Origin: CAZAPG01 sp964486935
GTDB lineage: Bacteria; Chloroflexota; Anaerolineae; 4572-78; J111
Assembly: GCA_964486935.1 (NCBI GenBank)
Contig: CAZAPG010000084.1
Coordinates: 1-14,312, forward strand
DNA: 14,312 bases
Direction of reading: 5' to 3'
The position numbers were made by a program, and so were the translations under genes. The notes beneath the pieces were generated by a model. That model made no database searches. It was given only the letters and a program-made list of their open reading frames with translations, and had not been told where the DNA came from. Of this stretch, positions 12,901 to 14,312 are shown one piece after another (position 1 is the stretch's first letter; each line of letters begins with the position of its first letter).

Positions 12901-14312
12901 ATGAAAAATACAACGGCTCGTATTTTGAATAAAGCAGACCTAAGCCTTGAACATTTACAAGCTGAATTATCCAGAATTGACCTCTCTATTCAGCGTGAAA
13001 TTCGGCGTTGGCGGCTGGCCGGCCAAGACCCCACCGATAGCTTCAGAGGGCTGTATATTTCAGAAGCCGAGGCCGACGCGCTGTTAGCCAGACCTCTTGG
13101 CAGTAATTGGGGCCAACTGGCCCAACTCTCGCCCGCCGAAACCGAGACCTTTGCTCAGGCCCAGGCAGAAGCCGTCCGGCAAACCCAAAAGCTGGTTGAA
13201 GCGGCCCAAAACCAGGGCCATTCCCTGCGGCTTGTTGAACTGGCCGGCACCTTTGACCTGTCGCCTTTTGACATAGATGCTCTCTTGATTTGTCTGGCCC
13301 CTACCCTTGACCTGCGTTATGAGCGCCTTTACGGCTACCTGCAAGATGATGTCACCCGAAAACGACCCACCATTAACCTGGTACTGGATTTGCTAACCGA
13401 ACCCAGGCTATCTCGCTTGAAATACCTGTCTCACTTTACCGATGACGCGCCGCTGTTCAAATATCGCCTGCTTGAGCGCAACCCCGACCCCGGCAACGAC
13501 TATGGTTCGCCACTCAGCCAGAGCCTGCACATCGACCGGGCCGTGGTTGCCTGGCTGCTGGGTCGCTACCAACCCCACGCCGACCTGGCCGCGCAGGCCC
13601 GGCTGCTGCCCCTGCCCCCTCAACCCGGACAGGATGATATCTTGTTAGCCGGCCCCGCCTACCAACATCTCGCCCAGATTGTCCAGACCGAGACCAGTCC
13701 CCTGGCAGTCTTTTATGGACCAGACTCGGCCAGCCAAAACGCTGCCGCCCGCGTGCTGGCCGCGCTGGTTGGCCGCCCCCTGTTAATGGTCAACCTGGCC
13801 GCGCTGGTTAAAACCGAGTTGTCGCCGGATTCGGCCTTAAGCCTGGCCCTGCGCGATGCCCGGCTTGTGGGCGCGCTGCCCTATCTGCACGGCTGGGATA
13901 GTTGCTTAACCCCCGAGGGGCAACTCCCCTCCGGCTTGCTGGATAAATTATTCAATTACCCCTACCTGGCCATTGTGGCCGGCCAAACCCGCTGGCAGGC
14001 CCAGGGGCTTCACCGGGAGCGAATGCTCTTTGAGTTAGAGTTTCCCATCCCGGCCTATGCTCACCGTCTGGAATTGTGGCAACACTTTTTAGAAACAAGA
14101 GAGTTTGCAACAGACCAAACAAATCAATCCAAAATCCAAAATACCCAAGGGGCGCTTCGTCCAAAATCCAAAATCGAATTGTCTGCCCTGGCCGGACAGT
14201 TTGCCCTGACCACCAGCCAGATACGCGATACGGTGGCCTCGGCCAGAGACAGGGCGGCCCAACGCCACGACAAATTGAACGTTGACGATTTATTTGTGGC
14301 GGCCCGCGCTCA
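12901..14312 (+). CDS. Large AAA-type ATPase, N-terminal part with degenerate AAA module (partial)
   Basis: An open frame from ATG 12901 runs off the window, giving 470 residues. Residues 1-105 are helical and charged. FDLSPFDIDALLICLAP (118-134) followed by LRYERLYGYLQDDVTRKRP is a conserved block. It is typical of two-module AAA proteins that I know from gene clusters of extracellular contractile injection systems (Cis15/Afp15-like ATPases) and related bacteria. The AAA fold near 265-400 lacks a working P-loop: FYGPDSASQNAAA (271-283) has no GKT, and YLHGWDSC (328-335) stands in the Walker B region. If the family rule holds, a second, active AAA module lies beyond the window. No Shine-Dalgarno is seen, and a stop codon at 12895 rules out an upstream extension. 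A heptamer repeat interrupts codons about 408-426. The family call is moderate and the injection-system link is inference. Confidence 0.65.
   Translation, partial: MKNTTARILNKADLSLEHLQAELSRIDLSIQREIRRWRLAGQDPTDSFRGLYISEAEADALLARPLGSNWGQLAQLSPAETETFAQAQAEAVRQTQKLVEAAQNQGHSLRLVELAGTFDLSPFDIDALLICLAPTLDLRYERLYGYLQDDVTRKRPTINLVLDLLTEPRLSRLKYLSHFTDDAPLFKYRLLERNPDPGNDYGSPLSQSLHIDRAVVAWLLGRYQPHADLAAQARLLPLPPQPGQDDILLAGPAYQHLAQIVQTETSPLAVFYGPDSASQNAAARVLAALVGRPLLMVNLAALVKTELSPDSALSLALRDARLVGALPYLHGWDSCLTPEGQLPSGLLDKLFNYPYLAIVAGQTRWQAQGLHRERMLFELEFPIPAYAHRLELWQHFLETREFATDQTNQSKIQNTQGALRPKSKIELSALAGQFALTTSQIRDTVASARDRAAQRHDKLNVDDLFVAARA
14129..14174 (+). repeat. Heptamer repeat pair inside the AAA gene
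   Basis: CCAAAATCCAAAAT occurs at 14129-14142 and again at 14161-14174, 32 bp apart and in the same orientation. Each copy is two turns of a 7-base unit (AATCCAA). The stretch is much more A-rich than its surroundings. The two copies are read in different frames (SKIQN and PKSKI) and add about 20 residues between two helical segments without a stop. It resembles short tandemly repeated repetitive sequences known from cyanobacteria. Confidence 0.7.

Noticed and set aside
1..14312. CRISPR arrays, tRNA/rRNA genes, insertion sequences or amber-codon (pyrrolysine) genes
   Set aside because: No repeat-spacer pattern, RNA gene signature, transposase or read-through amber frame was seen. No MttB/MtbB-type gene is present in which to look for pyrrolysine.

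Overview
The window looks like a chromosomal segment of an anaerobic or facultative bacterium of the phylum Chloroflexota (Anaerolineae-like). This placement is an inference. It rests on GC-rich genes with AT-rich gaps, clear AGGAGG-type ribosome sites, and a mix of genes I associate with that group: a corrinoid protein with an MTHFR C-terminal-domain protein and a RACo-like activator, and a two-module AAA protein. No rRNA, tRNA, transposase or CRISPR array was seen.

Region 1 (1-5944) is a divergent catabolic locus. On the minus strand, only the first 15 codons of a peptide-type ABC transporter ATPase are in view. On the plus strand four tightly packed genes follow: a threonine-aldolase-like PLP enzyme, an FAD-dependent amine/amino-acid oxidoreductase, a hydantoinase-B/oxoprolinase family protein, and an N-acyl-D-amino-acid deacylase. 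The 281-bp gap between the two units holds two mirror-image sigma70-type promoters (TTGACG-17-TATAAT on each strand). Each is followed by a TGGT-N3-ACCA palindrome typical of GntR/FadR-family operators. The likely logic is uptake of peptides or modified amino acids, followed by deacylation or ring opening, oxidation, and retro-aldol cleavage, all under one repressor that is not in the window.

Region 2 (5945-9425) is a corrinoid one-carbon module: a free-standing methyl-carrier corrinoid protein, a cysteine-rich MTHFR C-terminal-domain protein (MetV-like), and a 2Fe-2S/ASKHA reductive activator of corrinoid proteins. The substrate-specific methyltransferase and the MetF catalytic subunit are not present here. 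The leader before the corrinoid gene can fold into an apparent pseudoknot plus a long hairpin and may be a cis-regulatory RNA.

Region 3 (9426-12669) is a three-gene membrane/stress cluster with gaps of 17 and 8 bp: a divergent Na+/phosphate-cotransporter-like membrane protein, a tandem UspA protein with degenerate nucleotide motifs, and a membrane-anchored lytic transglycosylase.

Region 4 (12670-14312) begins with a strong promoter (TTGACA-17-TATACT). It drives the 5' two-thirds or so of a large AAA-type ATPase gene that runs off the window. The visible part is a helical N-terminal region and a degenerate AAA module without a Walker A lysine. It resembles ATPases encoded near extracellular contractile injection systems, and a heptamer repeat has expanded inside its coding sequence.
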